Positions 22,070 to 33,205 of a DNA stretch of 64,000 bases are shown here, one piece after another (position 1 is the stretch's first letter; every line of letters starts with the position of its first letter). The stretch lies in assembly GCA_038049695.1 (NCBI GenBank), contig CP142460.1, positions 23,749,001 to 23,813,000 on the forward strand, read 5' to 3'. The notes beneath the pieces were generated by a model. That model did no database searches. It saw nothing but the letters and a program-made list of their open reading frames with translations, and had not been told where the DNA came from. Made by a program: the position numbers and the translations under genes. This DNA comes from Cinnamomum chago. Taxonomy: Eukaryota; Streptophyta; Magnoliopsida; Laurales; Lauraceae.

Positions 22070-22230
22070 TAGGAACAACCCACCCAAGAGTGGATTGAAA
22101 AAAGCTTGCCAATTGCAGTTGCTTCTCCAATCACAGACTCATTTGGCTCTCCATGTACTACAAAAGCATTCACAAATCGCACAAGATCTAAACATGCTAC
22201 AAGAGAACCATGGTGCTTGAAAAAAAGAAT
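22070..22230 (-). pseudogene. Unidentified exon-like fragment
   Basis: Minus-strand frame with residues HHGSLVACLDLVRFVNAFVV and GEPNESVIGEATAIGKLF. It is clearly protein-like, but I do not recognise the family. Same strand as the other captured fragments. Confidence 0.4.
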
Positions 22231-22299
22231 GTGGCAACTGATGATGATAAGATTCACTTTGCTATAGTGATCAAATCATCAAATGGATTTTGATAAAAA

Positions 22300-24112
22300 T
22301 ATATATATATATATATATACTTTGAGAAGGACCATGAAAGAGGATATTGAGGCCATTGAGAACCACAACAATTGTATGCATAAAATAAAACTCAAATTAA
22401 AAGTATCTACTAATTGGTTAGAACAGAATGGGAACATTGCTCATATGAGAACACAAGATTATTCATTGTGATGCCCACAGCTGAGCAACTATTAAATAGA
22501 ACCTCATCTTCCATCTTTAGATTACATATGAGGAATCAATCAAGGAAAAAGTACAGAAAAAACTATGGATTCTGTGAACATGGGGAAAGTTCTAGAAATA
22601 TGGGGAAATGAGATTAAAAAAAAAAAAACCAATTTGGGAATGAGAGAGTTCAGGATATTGACAAACCCAAGGCATGTGGCTGATTACAAAGCTTTTCTTT
22701 GCTTGGTGCAGCAAGCCCAAGTATCCTTTTTTTTAAGGCCACAACAATTTCAGTTATTTTTTCTTCTGTTATTAGCTAAAAATTAACTCTCACCTACATC
22801 AAACTTAAACAAGTATCAACATTTGCTCTCACTAGAATGCAAGATATCAAAGAATATAGCTAGAAAAGCAACACAACCTTATACCATATTTGAGCGCCAG
22901 AGAGAGAAGGTGAAAAGGAGAAAAGAACATTTACTGTCATTCGTATCAACAGAGCAGTACTTCATTGAAGCTTAAATTTTCAGGAACGACCAGGACTGGC
23001 CTGTTCCTGATCTTGGAAAGGTCAGGCACACACATACAAAAATGCGAATTAGCACTGACCCAAATTTGAAACATTCAATTTGTGTAGGCCACTCGATTGA
23101 TATAATTCCATTTGTATTTGGCTTCAAAATGATTGATTCTAATTGAATTGGGCTAATAATTTATTGACTCCAAAGTCTAATCATCAATAATTAGGTAATG
23201 TACTTACTCGTATGACTATTAAAAAGTTGATGCAACTATGTCCATGATCCTTTTTTTGTTTTTTTGGAAATATCTAAGGACCACTTTTAAGACATCAAAA
23301 GGTGTCAATATGCTGCGAAAATGATGTTCTTGAATATCCTACTGAATTGCACATTAAATGAGTAAATGATCAGGTCATTCCCATTTCCCAGGAGAGTTTT
23401 AGTGACTGAATTGGCATAGTTGATTCAGAAGTACAATCAGTGATAATTAACAAATGTGTGTGATTACGTAACTCAACGTGACAAGTTGACGCAGGCAGCC
23501 ATGTCAGTGATCCCTTTGATATCAATATTTAAGGACCACTTTAAGGCATCACAAGGTGTCAATATACTGCTGTGAAACTGACATTGGATATCATATTAAA
23601 TTGCACATAGGCGATTTCAACAACAATTTTGGTAAAGTTATGAAAGTTTTATAAATCAATTGACATGTATCGAAAATTTATGAAAATTAAAAGCATAGGA
23701 ATCAATCATGGACAACAATACATAGTATAAACCATCACAAACACTCCTAAGACTTCCTAGCTTCATAAAGTGGCAGTTTTTGTTCCTTTTTTAAGAAAAT
23801 CATATTCATTATTGCAAATCTTTCTAAATTGTGCAAGAAAATTGTAATTCTAATCTTCTATGCATTCTTTAAAAAAAAGAAAAGACTACTATGAAACACC
23901 AGCTGCTGAGAAATTTGATGCTATCGTCGTTAAAACCATGTACATCATGAAACAATCAATCACTAATTTCTGTTAGGCCACATTTCTAACTGAGTACATT
24001 GGTTAACGTCTTATAACCAAGTAGTATGGAAGGTATTGTCGCCTAGAAAAGCATTTAAAGACTGACATAAGATACACAACAGAGATACTCACACTGGAGC
24101 TGAATGTAACTG
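22300..24112. other. CACTA interior without recognised genes
   Basis: An (AT)n microsatellite lies at 22301-22320. A direct duplication about 257 bp apart is visible: AAGGACCACTTTTAAGACAT at 23277 and AAGGACCACTTTAAGGCAT at about 23534, each followed by similar sequence ending in AAATTGCACAT. At 24080-24110 the minus strand has an exon-like end (CAGCTCCA|GTGTGAGT) cut by element C. Confidence 0.45.
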
Positions 24113-24771
24113 TGTGGGGGCCATCCCATGAACCAAACCCTATTTCGGCTTCGGCAAAGCCAGCCTTGGTCTCGGCCTCGGACGCGGGCCTGGCGCTGCC
24201 TCGGTTTCGGCACATCCTGATGGTATCGGAAGTGGGCAACCAGTTCGGCCGCACCGTCCCATTCGGTCTCGGCTACATAGAGATGTAATCACATCCTTTG
24301 GCCACAACCCTATCAGGGACACGGCCCAAGAAAGGAATTCGATGGGACCTCAGCCGCCAACAGATCAGGCCCAATGTGACTGGCATTAAATGCAGTATGG
24401 GCTGATCGGACCCTCATTAAATGCAATGAGGGCTGTGATGGACCCTCATTAATAACTATGTGGGCTGATGAGACCCTAGTCACATCATGAGGCCCACTGG
24501 CACAGGCGCCAAAGCAATCTCTCATATAAAGCATGGGACGACCCAAGAGCAAGGTATGCATTCCTCTACATGCAATCACACCTCTCTTCCTTCTTCTTCT
24601 CCGATCACTACTAACTTAAGCATCGGAGAGCCCTGTGCTGCCCCAGCCAGGGTCCTTTGACTGTTCTCTTCTCCCCTTTCAGGTTCATCAGACACGCAGC
24701 TCCTCCTCGAGTTCCTTGAGTAAGTCATTGAAGGCATCCCTACTTTGTGAGTATTATTTTCTGCACTTACA
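24113..24771 (+). repeat. 5' LTR of element C
   Basis: It runs from TGTGGGGGCC to CACTTACA directly before the primer binding site, about 659 bp. A TATA box (CATATAAAGCATGG) is at 24522-24529. The exact left base could be 24111 or 24113 because of a TGTGTG run. Confidence 0.75.
24522..24529 (+). promoter_or_regulatory. TATA box in the LTR of element C
   Basis: TCATATAAAGCATGG, about 240 bp before the LTR end. Confidence 0.6.
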
Positions 24772-24772
24772 A

Positions 24773-24792
24773 TTGGCGCCGTCTGTGGGGAC
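24773..24792 (+). promoter_or_regulatory. Primer binding site of element C
   Basis: TTGGCGCCGTCTGTGGGGAC begins one base after the LTR. TGG at the start pairs with the CCA end of a tRNA. I do not assign the tRNA. Confidence 0.7.
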
Positions 24793-24819
24793 CGATTTCT
24801 ACAATCTTCCCTATCACCA

Positions 24820-26276
24820 TCACGAGGAGAACTGCTAAAGGCGGAGAGGCTTCTAAGACACAGCGTGCGGGACAGTCCACTAACCGCCTCCCCGCCAAGA
24901 GGAGGTCCGGGAAGGAACCAGTCACAGAGGACTACGCTGAGCGTGACCTCGTCCGGATTAACGTTTAGGAGCGTGATCTTCGCTCGGAGTCTGCTCCTCG
25001 GAGGGGAGATACCCAGCAGCAACCTGCAGGTCTCCTGTTGGGTCAAGACCAGCGGAAGTCTCCAGTGGTCGACGAACCACACCCCTCTGATCAGATGCAG
25101 GATGCTGAGGACGAGGACTACAATCCCGATGATGACTTCGATTCCGCCGTTGAAGAGATTAGAACACAGAATGAGGCCATCAAGGAGAGAGACGCTCTGA
25201 TCCTCCAGCTCCAGCAGCAGCTGGAAAGAGCTACGAGTTCAGCAGGGCTCCGGCAGCAGTCTCAGCAGCAGCACTCACAGCGACAGCACGAGAGGAGGAT
25301 GTCTCGTGGCAGGCGCCCCGACTCCCCCGAGAAGGACTTGAGGGACCATCTGAATAAGAAAAGGCGCGACCGAACTCGAGACGAGGGCTCAAGCACCAGC
25401 CATAGCTACTCGAGGAAGGCAGCAGAAACCATTCCGGAGAGCAGGTATCATGATCAGGAGTGGTTGGACGCGCGCATAAGGGAAACGGTCCAGCGCAATC
25501 TGGAGGTGGCTGGTCTCGGCCGAGACCAAAAGGATGCTTGTTGTGACTCCATTGATCTCGGCGCGTCTCCTTTCTCTCGCGATATCAGGAAGTATCCCCT
25601 GCCAAAGAAGTTCACCGTCCCGAGGTTCGTCACTTACGACGGGACCTCGGACCCAGCTACACATCTCAGGCACTTCTCCCAGAGGATGTCTGTCTGGGGA
25701 GACGAGGGCCATCTGAACTGTCGAGTCTTCTCCTCCAGTTTGGGTGACCTCCCCCTGAAGTGGTTCTGTGCGCTCCCGGAGGGGTCCATTTCGAGTTGGC
25801 AGCAGCTCCAGCAGTCCTTTATGAAGAAGTTCCAGGCCTACAGAATATTGCCGAAGACAGATGCAGATGTCATGGCCCTGAAGATGAAGCAGGGAGAGAA
25901 CGTCACCCAGTTCGCGAAGCGATTCTGGACGGTCTACAGCCAGATTGAAAACTCCAAGGACGAAGTGGCAATCTTCGCATTTCGGAATGCCCTGCTGCCA
26001 GACAGTGACCTTCGTAAAGATCTAGCCAGAAACCCGGTGTCCTCCATAACGACGCTCATGTCCATCGTCAACCGCTACATTGCCCAAAAGGACGACCAAG
26101 TCCGGGCTCGGGAAAACCATGGGGCCGCGCAGAAGGACCGAGGTGAGAGGCCCTCCAGGAGGGATCGGGGCCGTCCCGAAGAGATGAGCCTCGGAGAGAT
26201 GAGTCCCGAAGAGATGAGTCAGACAAACGCATGGCGCCAGCCGGCTCGGCAAGGGCTCAAGCATTCACCTCGGTGA
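24820..26276 (+). pseudogene. Element C gag, capsid region
   Basis: The frame opens near 24820 (TITRRTAKGGEAS), is broken by TAG at 24967, and continues in frame to 26276. A Gln-rich coiled coil lies around 25190-25290. A retrotransposon gag domain (PF03732 type) lies at about 25615-26100, with FTVPRFVTYDGTSDPATHL, WFCALPEGSI and FMKKFQ. No ATG precedes the TAG in good context; the first in-frame ATG after it that keeps the domain is at 25093. A frameshift near 26265 moves the rest of gag to another frame. Confidence 0.8.
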
Positions 26277-26578
26277 GAAGCAAAAAGCCCATGCTGTCCG
26301 AAGATGCATATCGGGCGGTCAACACGGTCTTCAAGGAGCCTATCCACAAGATCATGTATAAGATCAAGGCGAGGCCATACTTCAGCTGGCCAGAGCCCAT
26401 GAGAACCGATCCTTCTTTCCGAGATCAGACCAGGTTCTGTGCGTACCACAAGGAGAGCGGCCACAAAACTGAGGAATGCAGGGTACTGCGGTCGCATTTA
26501 GAAAAGCTTGTCCAGGAGGGACACCTGCAGGAGTTCATTAAGGCGGACACCGGGGCCGACACCCGAGCCCCGCGCTGA
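26231..26578 (+). pseudogene. Element C gag C-terminus with CHHC knuckle
   Basis: Continues gag in the +2 frame after the frameshift near 26265. The motif CAYHKESGHKTEEC (26436-26480) has spacing C-x2-H-x4-H-x4-C, identical to element E. It ends at TGA near 26578, where another frameshift leads into protease. Confidence 0.8.
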
Positions 26579-28382
26579 GACGAAAGAGGCCGAGATAGCG
26601 ACGGGGTCAGAGAAGATTATTAACGTCATCCATCTAGCTCCCCCGCCCAAGGGGAGTAACCGAGCTCGTGCTGAGGCCAGACAGGCCTCTCATAGTAAGC
26701 AAGTCATGGCCGCCGAACTCGGCTCAGCTCCGAAGAGGGCTCGGAGGGAGCGGCCCGAGATCAGGTTCACCGATGCAGACTTGGAAGGGGAACAGCTTCC
26801 CCACAACGACCCTCTGATCGTCACTCTGAAGTTTGACTGCTCTAAGCAATGCGTGAAGGATTGCACCGTGAAAAAGGTCCTCGTCGACCCCGGCAGTTCG
26901 TCCGAGATCCTCTATTTAGATAGCTTCCGGAGGATGGGACTGACGGAGAAGGATCTGCAAGAGGCCCGAATTCCCCTCATCGGCTTCAGCGCCAAGCCGG
27001 TGTACCCCAAGGGAAAAGTGACGTTCAGGGTCGAGGCCGGTGGCGCGTCTGTTGAGACAACCTTCATGGTGGTTGACGCACCCTCACCCTACAATGCTAT
27101 AGTGGGCAGGTCTTGGCTCCATAGTCTGGAGGCAGTCCCCTCCACTCTCCACCAGAAGCTGAAATTTCCGTGGGGAGGGAAGAACGGCCGAGTTGAAATC
27201 GTCACTGTCAGAGGAGATCAGCAGGCAGCCAAGCAATGCCTGACGGCTGTGGTATCCAGAGAGCGAGAGCCCAAGGAGGTTAATATGGCCGAGATGGAGA
27301 AGAGGTTGGAGAATAAGCTAGACGAGGTCGGCCAAGACCCGAAGAGTAAGAGCGTGGAGGACCTGACCGAGGTCAGGATCGATTCACAAGATCCAGAACG
27401 GTTCTTCTTGCTCGGCAGTCAGCTCTGGGAGCCAGAGCGGTCCGAACTGGTCCAGTTCCTGGTGCAGAACAAAGAAGCCTTCGCCTGGACGCCTCAAGAG
27501 ATGCCTGGCATCGACCCCGAGGTAATATGCCATAAATTGAACGTAGAACCTAATCATAAACCTGTGATGCAGAAGGCTCGCAGGACTGGGGTGCCACAAA
27601 CCGAAGCCGTGGTCGAGGAGGTGGATAAACTGCTCGAGGCCGGCGCCATCAGAGAAGTTCAATACCCGACCTGGCTAGCCAATACTGTGGTCGTCAGAAA
27701 GAACACTGGAAAGTGGAGGGTGTGCGTCGACTTTACCGACCTCAACAAGGCTTGTCCCAAGGACAGCTTTCCCCTACCCAAGATCGACCAAATGATTGAC
27801 GCCACGGCCGGGCACAACAGAATGAGCTTCCTCGACGCTTACCGCGGCTATCACCAGATTCCGCTGTATGGGCCAGATGAAGAGAAGACAACTTTTATCA
27901 CACCCAGGGGGACCTATTGTTATAAGGTGATGCCGTTTGGGCTGAAGAATGCAGGAGCCACCTATCAGAGACTTGTCACCAAGATGTTCCACGATCAGCT
28001 CGGCAAGACTGTTGAAGTCTACATCGACGACATGGTGGTCAAGTCCAAGCAAGTGAAAAACCATTTGGCAGACCTGGCTGAAGTCTTCGCCACTTTGAAG
28101 AGGTTCAAGCTCAAACTCAATGCCTCCAAGTGCGCCTTTGGTGTCGGTTCCGAAAAATTCTTGGGAAGTTTGGTCACACGCAGGGGGATTGAGGCAAATC
28201 CGGATCAGATCTCGGCTATTCTCAGAGTGCAGAGTCCCACCTCGGCTAAGGAAGTCCAAAAGCTAACCGGAATGGCAGCCGCACTGAATCGATTCATCAG
28301 CAGATCCTCAGATAAGTGCCGGCCTTTCTTTCAGCTTCTTAGGAAGAATTTTAAATTTCAGTGGACTCCGGAATGTGACTAG
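26508..28382 (+). CDS. Element C protease and reverse transcriptase
   Basis: The protease (about 26780-27170) has the catalytic D-P-G-S-S at 26885 and ends with VGRSWLHSLEAVPSTLHQ. RT (about 27550-28260) includes WRVCVDFTDLNKACPKD, MPFGLKNAGATYQRL and the YIDD active site near 28020. The first residues of this frame (26508-26570) belong to the wrong frame of gag. The frame stops at TAG 28380-28382 at the RT/RNase H border, then a frameshift near 28430-28450 separates it from the next frame. Confidence 0.88.
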   Translation: MSRRDTCRSSLRRTPGPTPEPRAETKEAEIATGSEKIINVIHLAPPPKGSNRARAEARQASHSKQVMAAELGSAPKRARRERPEIRFTDADLEGEQLPHNDPLIVTLKFDCSKQCVKDCTVKKVLVDPGSSSEILYLDSFRRMGLTEKDLQEARIPLIGFSAKPVYPKGKVTFRVEAGGASVETTFMVVDAPSPYNAIVGRSWLHSLEAVPSTLHQKLKFPWGGKNGRVEIVTVRGDQQAAKQCLTAVVSREREPKEVNMAEMEKRLENKLDEVGQDPKSKSVEDLTEVRIDSQDPERFFLLGSQLWEPERSELVQFLVQNKEAFAWTPQEMPGIDPEVICHKLNVEPNHKPVMQKARRTGVPQTEAVVEEVDKLLEAGAIREVQYPTWLANTVVVRKNTGKWRVCVDFTDLNKACPKDSFPLPKIDQMIDATAGHNRMSFLDAYRGYHQIPLYGPDEEKTTFITPRGTYCYKVMPFGLKNAGATYQRLVTKMFHDQLGKTVEVYIDDMVVKSKQVKNHLADLAEVFATLKRFKLKLNASKCAFGVGSEKFLGSLVTRRGIEANPDQISAILRVQSPTSAKEVQKLTGMAAALNRFISRSSDKCRPFFQLLRKNFKFQWTPECD

Positions 28383-29788
28383 GCCTTGCAGGAGCTTAAG
28401 GCCTATTTATCCTCTCCTCCTCTACCGTCAACTCCGGTTCCGGAGAATTTTTGTATTTATACCTGGCGGTCTCGGATCATGCAGTGAGCTCGGTCCTCAT
28501 CCGAGAAGAGGATAGGGTCCAAAAACCCATCTATTATACGAGCAAAACCTTGATTGATGCCGAGACCAGATACTTGCCACTCGAGAAGCTCGCACTGGCA
28601 CTCGTTAGTGCCTCGCGGAAGCTCTCTCATTACTTTCAAACACATACCATAATGGTTGTTACGGAACATCCACTTAAGTCTGTTTTCAGAAAAGCTGATT
28701 TTTCAGGAAGAATTTCAAGATGGGCTGTCGAACTGGGGCAGTATGAAATTCAGTATCAGCCCAGGACAGCGATCAAAGCCCAGGTTCTGGCGGATTTCCT
28801 TGCCGAGTTCGATTCAAGTTCGGCACCAACCGAGCTCGGCACCGAACTGGGGGGCAGGGAGCACGAGGCGCCCACGGGCTCTGAACAATCACAATGCCAA
28901 GCCCTCACCCCAGTTTGGAAAGTCTTCGTCGACGGATCTTCCACCTTGAGAAGAGCCGGAGCAGGAGTTGTACTCCAATCGCCAGAAGGACTGGTCATTG
29001 AGCAGGCTCTGACCCTGGATTTCAAGGCGTCGAACAATGAAGCTGAGTACGAAGCCCTTTTAGCCGGACTGAACAACGCCAAAATCCTCGGAGCTCAACA
29101 GGTGGTGGTCTTCAGTGATTCACAGTTGGTGGCAAATCAGCTGACTGGGGACTATCAAGCTCTCGACGACCGGATGGCTGCGTATTTAGCCCTGGCAAAG
29201 AAGCTGCTCTCTCAGTTCCATAAGACCGAAGTCAAACAGATAGGCAGAGAAGGAAACTCCCATGCAGATGCTCTTGCAAATTTGGCCAGCGCTGTCGAAG
29301 CAGGGAGAAAAAGAACCATCGAAGTGGAATCTTTGGCCGCACCCAGCATCGAGCTCCATCCACCTCGGGAAGTCTCCCTCAAGGACGGCAAGCTACCCGA
29401 AGACAGCAGTGAGACCCATCGAATTAGACTCAAAGCAGCCCGGTTCTGGTTGTCTCCCGAAGTCAAGCTTTACAGGAAGTCGTACACAGGCCCGTACCTC
29501 CAGTGCGTTCATCCGAGCAAAGTGGAGGACCTTCTCTTCGAAATACATGAAGGAATCTGCGGAAGCCATATCGGAGGAAGGTCACTAGCTTACTGGGCTA
29601 TCAGCCAAGGTTACTGGTGGCCATATATGCAGAAGGATGCGCAGGTGTACACGAAGAAATGCGAGAAGTGTCAGAAATTTTCCCACTCTCTCCATCAGCC
29701 AGCACAGGACCTCAGCCCGCTTTCTAGTCCATGGCCATTCGCCCAGTGGGGGCTCGACATAGTGGGACCGCTCCACCGAACTCCCTAA
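28383..29788 (+). CDS. Element C RNase H, second RNase H and integrase N-terminus
   Basis: The frame proper starts at 28451; 28383-28450 is the shifted lead-in. The first RNase H spans about 28451-28810 and ends ADFLAEF. The second, archaeal-type RNase H (about 28915-29300) shows FVDGSS, NNEAEYEAL, FSDSQL and HADALA. The integrase HHCC finger is at about 29546-29680 (HEGICGSH, CEKCQKF). TAA at 29786 interrupts at the start of the integrase core. Confidence 0.85.
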
Positions 29789-30592
29789 AATAAAAGATGG
29801 TTGATAGTAGCCACGGATTACTTCACCAAATGGATCGAAGCGGAGCCGTTGTCCTCCATCACGGAGCAGGATTCCAAACATTTCATCTGGAAAAACATCG
29901 TCACAAGGCTCGGCATCCCCAGAATATTGATCTCGGACAACGGGACCCAGTTTGATTCCAACCTCTTCAGAAGCTTCTGCCAGGAGCACGGCATCCGCAA
30001 TCGCTACTCCACCTCGGCCTACCTGCAGAGTAATGGTCAGGCGGAAATTTCCAATAAAGTAGTGCTAGACGGGCTGAAGAAACGGCTTGACAGAGCCAAA
30101 GGAAGATGGGTAGAAGAGCTCCCGAGTGTCGTATGGGCCTACCGAACGACCCCAAGGCGGTCCACTTCGGCGACACCTTTTTCCCTAGCCTACGGAATGG
30201 AGGCCGTCATTCCCTTAGAAATCGGCCTCCCTACTCTAAGGTCCGAACTCTTCGACCAGGGCCGAAATGAAACCCATCTAGCTGTGGAACTGGACCTGGC
30301 CGATGAGCGAAGAGAAGCAGCAGCAGTTCGGCTTACAGCCTATCAGCGGCAACTGGCCAGAGGCTACAACCAGAGGGTTAGGGAGAGGAAATTCTCAGTG
30401 GGAGAGTTGGTCCTTAAGAAGACACTCCCGGGGGACAAGGACCCGAATTAGGGCAAGCTGGGGCCGAATTGGCACGGACCGTTCAAAGTGACTTCTATTG
30501 CTGGGCAGTCAGCTTATCGACTTGAAGATATGGCAGGAAAACAGCTACCGAGACCATGGAACGCGTCTCACCTCAAGAAGTTCTATTTCTGA
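29789..30592 (+). CDS. Element C integrase core and C-terminus
   Basis: Same frame as the preceding ORF beyond the TAA at 29786. The DDE residues lie in ATDYFTKW, SDNGTQF and NGQAEISN. A TAG at 30449-30451 interrupts before the C-terminal stretch GKLGPNWHGPF, and the natural end is TGA at 30590-30592 after KKFYF. No chromodomain. Confidence 0.85.
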
Positions 30593-30684
30593 AAAACTTG
30601 TACATTTGTACTTAGAAGAATTCAATGAAAGGAGTTCACATTCAAAAGAACGGGGCATCCTGTGTTTGTACTTCGGCCACGGCC

Positions 30685-31035
30685 AATGACGAGATCGTCT
30701 CGGGTCGGCTACGTGCCACCCAGGCGTGAAGCCTTCGGGCCAATGATGAGATCGTCTCGGGTCGGCTACGTGCCACCCAGGCGTGAAGCCTTCGGGCCAA
30801 CGATGAGATCGTCTCGGGTCGGCTACGTGCCACCCAGGCGTGAAGCCTTCGGGCCAATGATGAGATCGTCTTGGGTCGGCTACGTGCCACCCAGGCGTGA
30901 AGCCTTCGGGCCAATGATGAGATCGTCTCGGGTCGGCTATGTCCCGCCCAGGCGTGAAGCCTTCGGGCCAATGATGAGATCGCCTCGGGTCGGCTAGGGG
31001 CCACCCGGGCGCGAACCCTTACGGTCAACGCACAA
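30685..31035 (+). repeat. Six-copy 57-bp tandem repeat
   Basis: GAGATCGTCTCGGGTCGGCT recurs at 30691, 30748, 30805, 30862, 30919 and 30976, an exact 57-bp period, with a degenerate seventh unit near 31033. Because 57 is 19 codons, both strands show open repeat frames, which I do not count as genes. The array fills the gap between the integrase stop (30592) and the antisense stop (31443). Confidence 0.9.
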
Positions 31036-31442
31036 GGACGTCTCGGGCCTGTCTAACCCCTGTGCGGAAAGCCCTTATGGTCACTACCGAGACCGCCTTT
31101 ATTCACTGACCCATGAGAGATTCCACTTCGGCCAAGTTTCACCCTATTCTACCGAAGTGAATAACATCCTTTGGGTTGACAAGGGCCCCTTAGGCCTATG
31201 CGTCGCTCCAGACTAAGTCCTAAACTGGCCGGTCTACTCCTACCGAATTCATACACTTGGCGAAATCGTAAGAAAAAAAAAGAACAAGCTGTAAACAAGC
31301 AAGCGGGCAGGAACAGTGGAAGCTAGTTGAGGCAAACCGGGATGTTCTATTGATAAACGCAAGAATATTACATTAGGATTGTCATTACAGGTTCCACAAA
31401 AACAAAATTACATTTCTCAATGAGAAAATAAGACAAGAAGAC
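31036..31442. other. Spacer between array and antisense gene end, element C
   Basis: Degenerate array-like sequence to about 31080, then AT-richer sequence with an A run at 31274. No gene seen. Confidence 0.4.
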
Positions 31443-32830
31443 TCAAGAAGACGGCCCGGCCTCGGTGTCTTCAACAACTACTACGACATCGCCCGCAGGA
31501 GCGGCTTCGGGAGAGGCCAACGTCGACTCTTCCGGGGCTTCAGGTGGAGGAGGCGCAGGAGTCTCGGCGGGAGACTCAGGAGGAGGAGCAAAAGTCTCGG
31601 CATAGAGCTGGGTCGCGGGAACGACCTGTCCGAACTCAGGGGGGTTCAGATACAATGGATGATCTTCTTGATACCCCAACTCCTTGAGCACAGCACGACT
31701 GCCGAGCTGAAATGTTTTCGGAGTCAGCCTATGGATCTGCTCGGTGTAGTTCCGGCCTGCATCCGCGACACCTTCTAAGAAGGCGGCACTGATCTCAGCA
31801 TTGGCCGACGCAGCAAGTTCTTCCCTCGCCTTCTTCTCTGCCTCGAGATCGGTTGCCAGCCCCGCCGATCTCCTTTCCTCGGTATTGAGCTTACCTTGCA
31901 GTTCATAAGTCTCAGACTTCAGCTTGCAAAGCTCGCTCACCATCAGTTCGGACTGCTCCTCGAGTTCGGCCTTCTTGGCCTCCACCACCCTCAGCTCTTC
32001 CCTCTTCGCCTGCAGCTCAGTTTCAGCCTTCTACTTTTCCTCCGTCAGGCGATTGAGGCGACCGTCATCCTCGAGGATCCTGTTGAGGACCAAGTGAAGT
32101 CTTTGGACGGCCTGCAGAAGGAGCTCAATTAGGGATTAGCGCGGCATGAGAGCCGGGGCGCGAAAAGGGACAAAAGAGCAGAGAAGTTGACACTTACCGA
32201 GATGGAGTGTTGAATTGTCTTCATGAGCAGTTGAGGGCTGTCAATTGCACGGTGCGCCTCCATGTCCTTAGGAAGCGCACAAGCCCGGGTGATTGCCGCG
32301 ACCACGGCGGAGTTCCCAATCAGCCGATCTTCAACGTTCAACGGCCTCCCTGGCCGCAGTTCAAGGTTCGGCCTGAATGCATCAGGCTCGACCGATGTCG
32401 TCGCCGGAGGAAGTTCAGGAAGCCTTTCCGTCGAGGCCCCAGCCTGAACCCGGGCCCTGCCTTCCTCGCCGGCCCTTCCCCTCGCAGCCTGGAGGGGCCG
32501 CGGCTGGTCACCCTGGACGGGCTCTTTTCCTCTGGCCCGTTTTTGAGGCCTCTCCCGCTCGTTACTTACAGCAGGCTGGGCCTCGGCACTGAGGACAATG
32601 GCGGAAACCGAGGGATCAGGATCCGCACTGGGAGCAGCAGCTTGGCTGCCAAAAAGAGCGTCCTCGAGGTTCAGTGGCTGATAAGTCGGTCTGTACCTCT
32701 CCATCTCTTCGGCGCTGGGAGAGGAGTAGTCTTCGATCTCCCTGATAGGATCGCTTTCAGCTGCGACGACCGAGGTGGAAGCTCCGACAGCCGAGACGGC
32801 CCCGCTCGCGTCCTCAGCAAGGGCAAGCAT
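31443..32830 (-). pseudogene. Element C antisense gene, C-terminal exons
   Basis: Two minus-strand exons are visible. The upstream exon (32830 to about 32201) is acidic and Pro/Ala-rich with a basic cluster KRARGKEPV; it ends at the donor CTCG|GTAAGT. The last exon (from an acceptor CTTCTGCAG near 32116 to TGA at 31443) encodes a long Glu/Lys/Leu coiled coil, broken by TAG near 32032, and a Pro-rich acidic tail. The layout matches exons 2-5 of the element E antisense gene. The PMD part is missing because the element is cut at about 32828. Confidence 0.7.
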
Positions 32831-33205
32831 TGTGAGTGTGCCAAACTTCTATAAAAACTCCTATGGGAGAAACCCCCATACTCTTCGACCTACGGAATGG
32901 AAGTCGTCCTTCCCCTCGAAGTCCTTCATCTATCACTACGTATCTAGCTAAATGAAGATGTGACATAAGACCAGAGGAGAGAAGCATTGCTACTTCAGCT
33001 AAACCAACTTGGTGAGAAAAGAATGAAAGCAGCAGAGCATACACAAGTATACCGGAAGCGAATCGCCAGAGCCTACAGCAAACATGTCAGAGAAAGAAAG
33101 TTCAAAGCTGGTGATTTCGTGCTGAAGCGCATCACTCCATTCCAGCTTCTGCATCCCAAAGGTAAATTACGACCCAATTGGGAAGGCCCTTATGTAATTA
33201 AATAA
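32826..33205 (+). pseudogene. Element B integrase C-terminal fragment
   Basis: This is homologous to 45893-46280 of element A. The first part is frame-broken (YGMEVVLPLEVLH-like). From 32987 an open frame carries YRKRIARAYSKHVRERKFKA and GKLRPNWEGPYVIK, the C-terminal region of Tat integrases, ending in TAA at 33205. Differences from A are mostly G/A and C/T. The left edge is the C/B junction. Confidence 0.75.

Larger units (their letters stand above)
18488..24112 (+). mobile_element. CACTA (En/Spm) transposon with captured gene fragments, right end missing
   Basis: CACTACAAGAAATT at 18488 is the canonical CACTA terminal inverted repeat. It interrupts B ORF1 precisely: 18470-18487 matches 42487-42504, then homology stops. 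About 14 subterminal GCCGGC-type motifs follow. Inside are minus-strand exon fragments of several unrelated plant genes and no transposase. The right end should carry the inverse terminus TTTCTTGTAGTG; I did not find it before element C starts at 24113, or in the C/B junction. It was probably lost in a deletion after C inserted. Confidence 0.75.
24113..32828 (+). mobile_element. Element C: second Tat-lineage retrotransposon, 3' truncated
   Basis: 5' LTR, PBS, gag, protease, RT, RNase H, second RNase H, integrase, tandem array and antisense gene follow in order. It is more GC-rich than E and A. The right part of the antisense gene, the polypurine tract and the 3' LTR are missing because sequence homologous to element A integrase begins at 32822-32830. 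At least four nonsense codons and three frameshifts break the sense ORF. Confidence 0.85.

Noticed and set aside
22301-22320. (AT)n as a promoter TATA element
   Set aside because: Simple microsatellite without a downstream gene; the same holds for the run at 34121-34150.
24576-25082. Minus-strand ORF across the PBS region of element C
   Set aside because: It overlaps the LTR end, PBS and gag on the sense strand and has no protein features.
30642-31028. Repeat proteins on both strands at the 57-bp array
   Set aside because: A 3n-length repeat keeps any stop-free frame open; no start context, promoter or homology supports coding.
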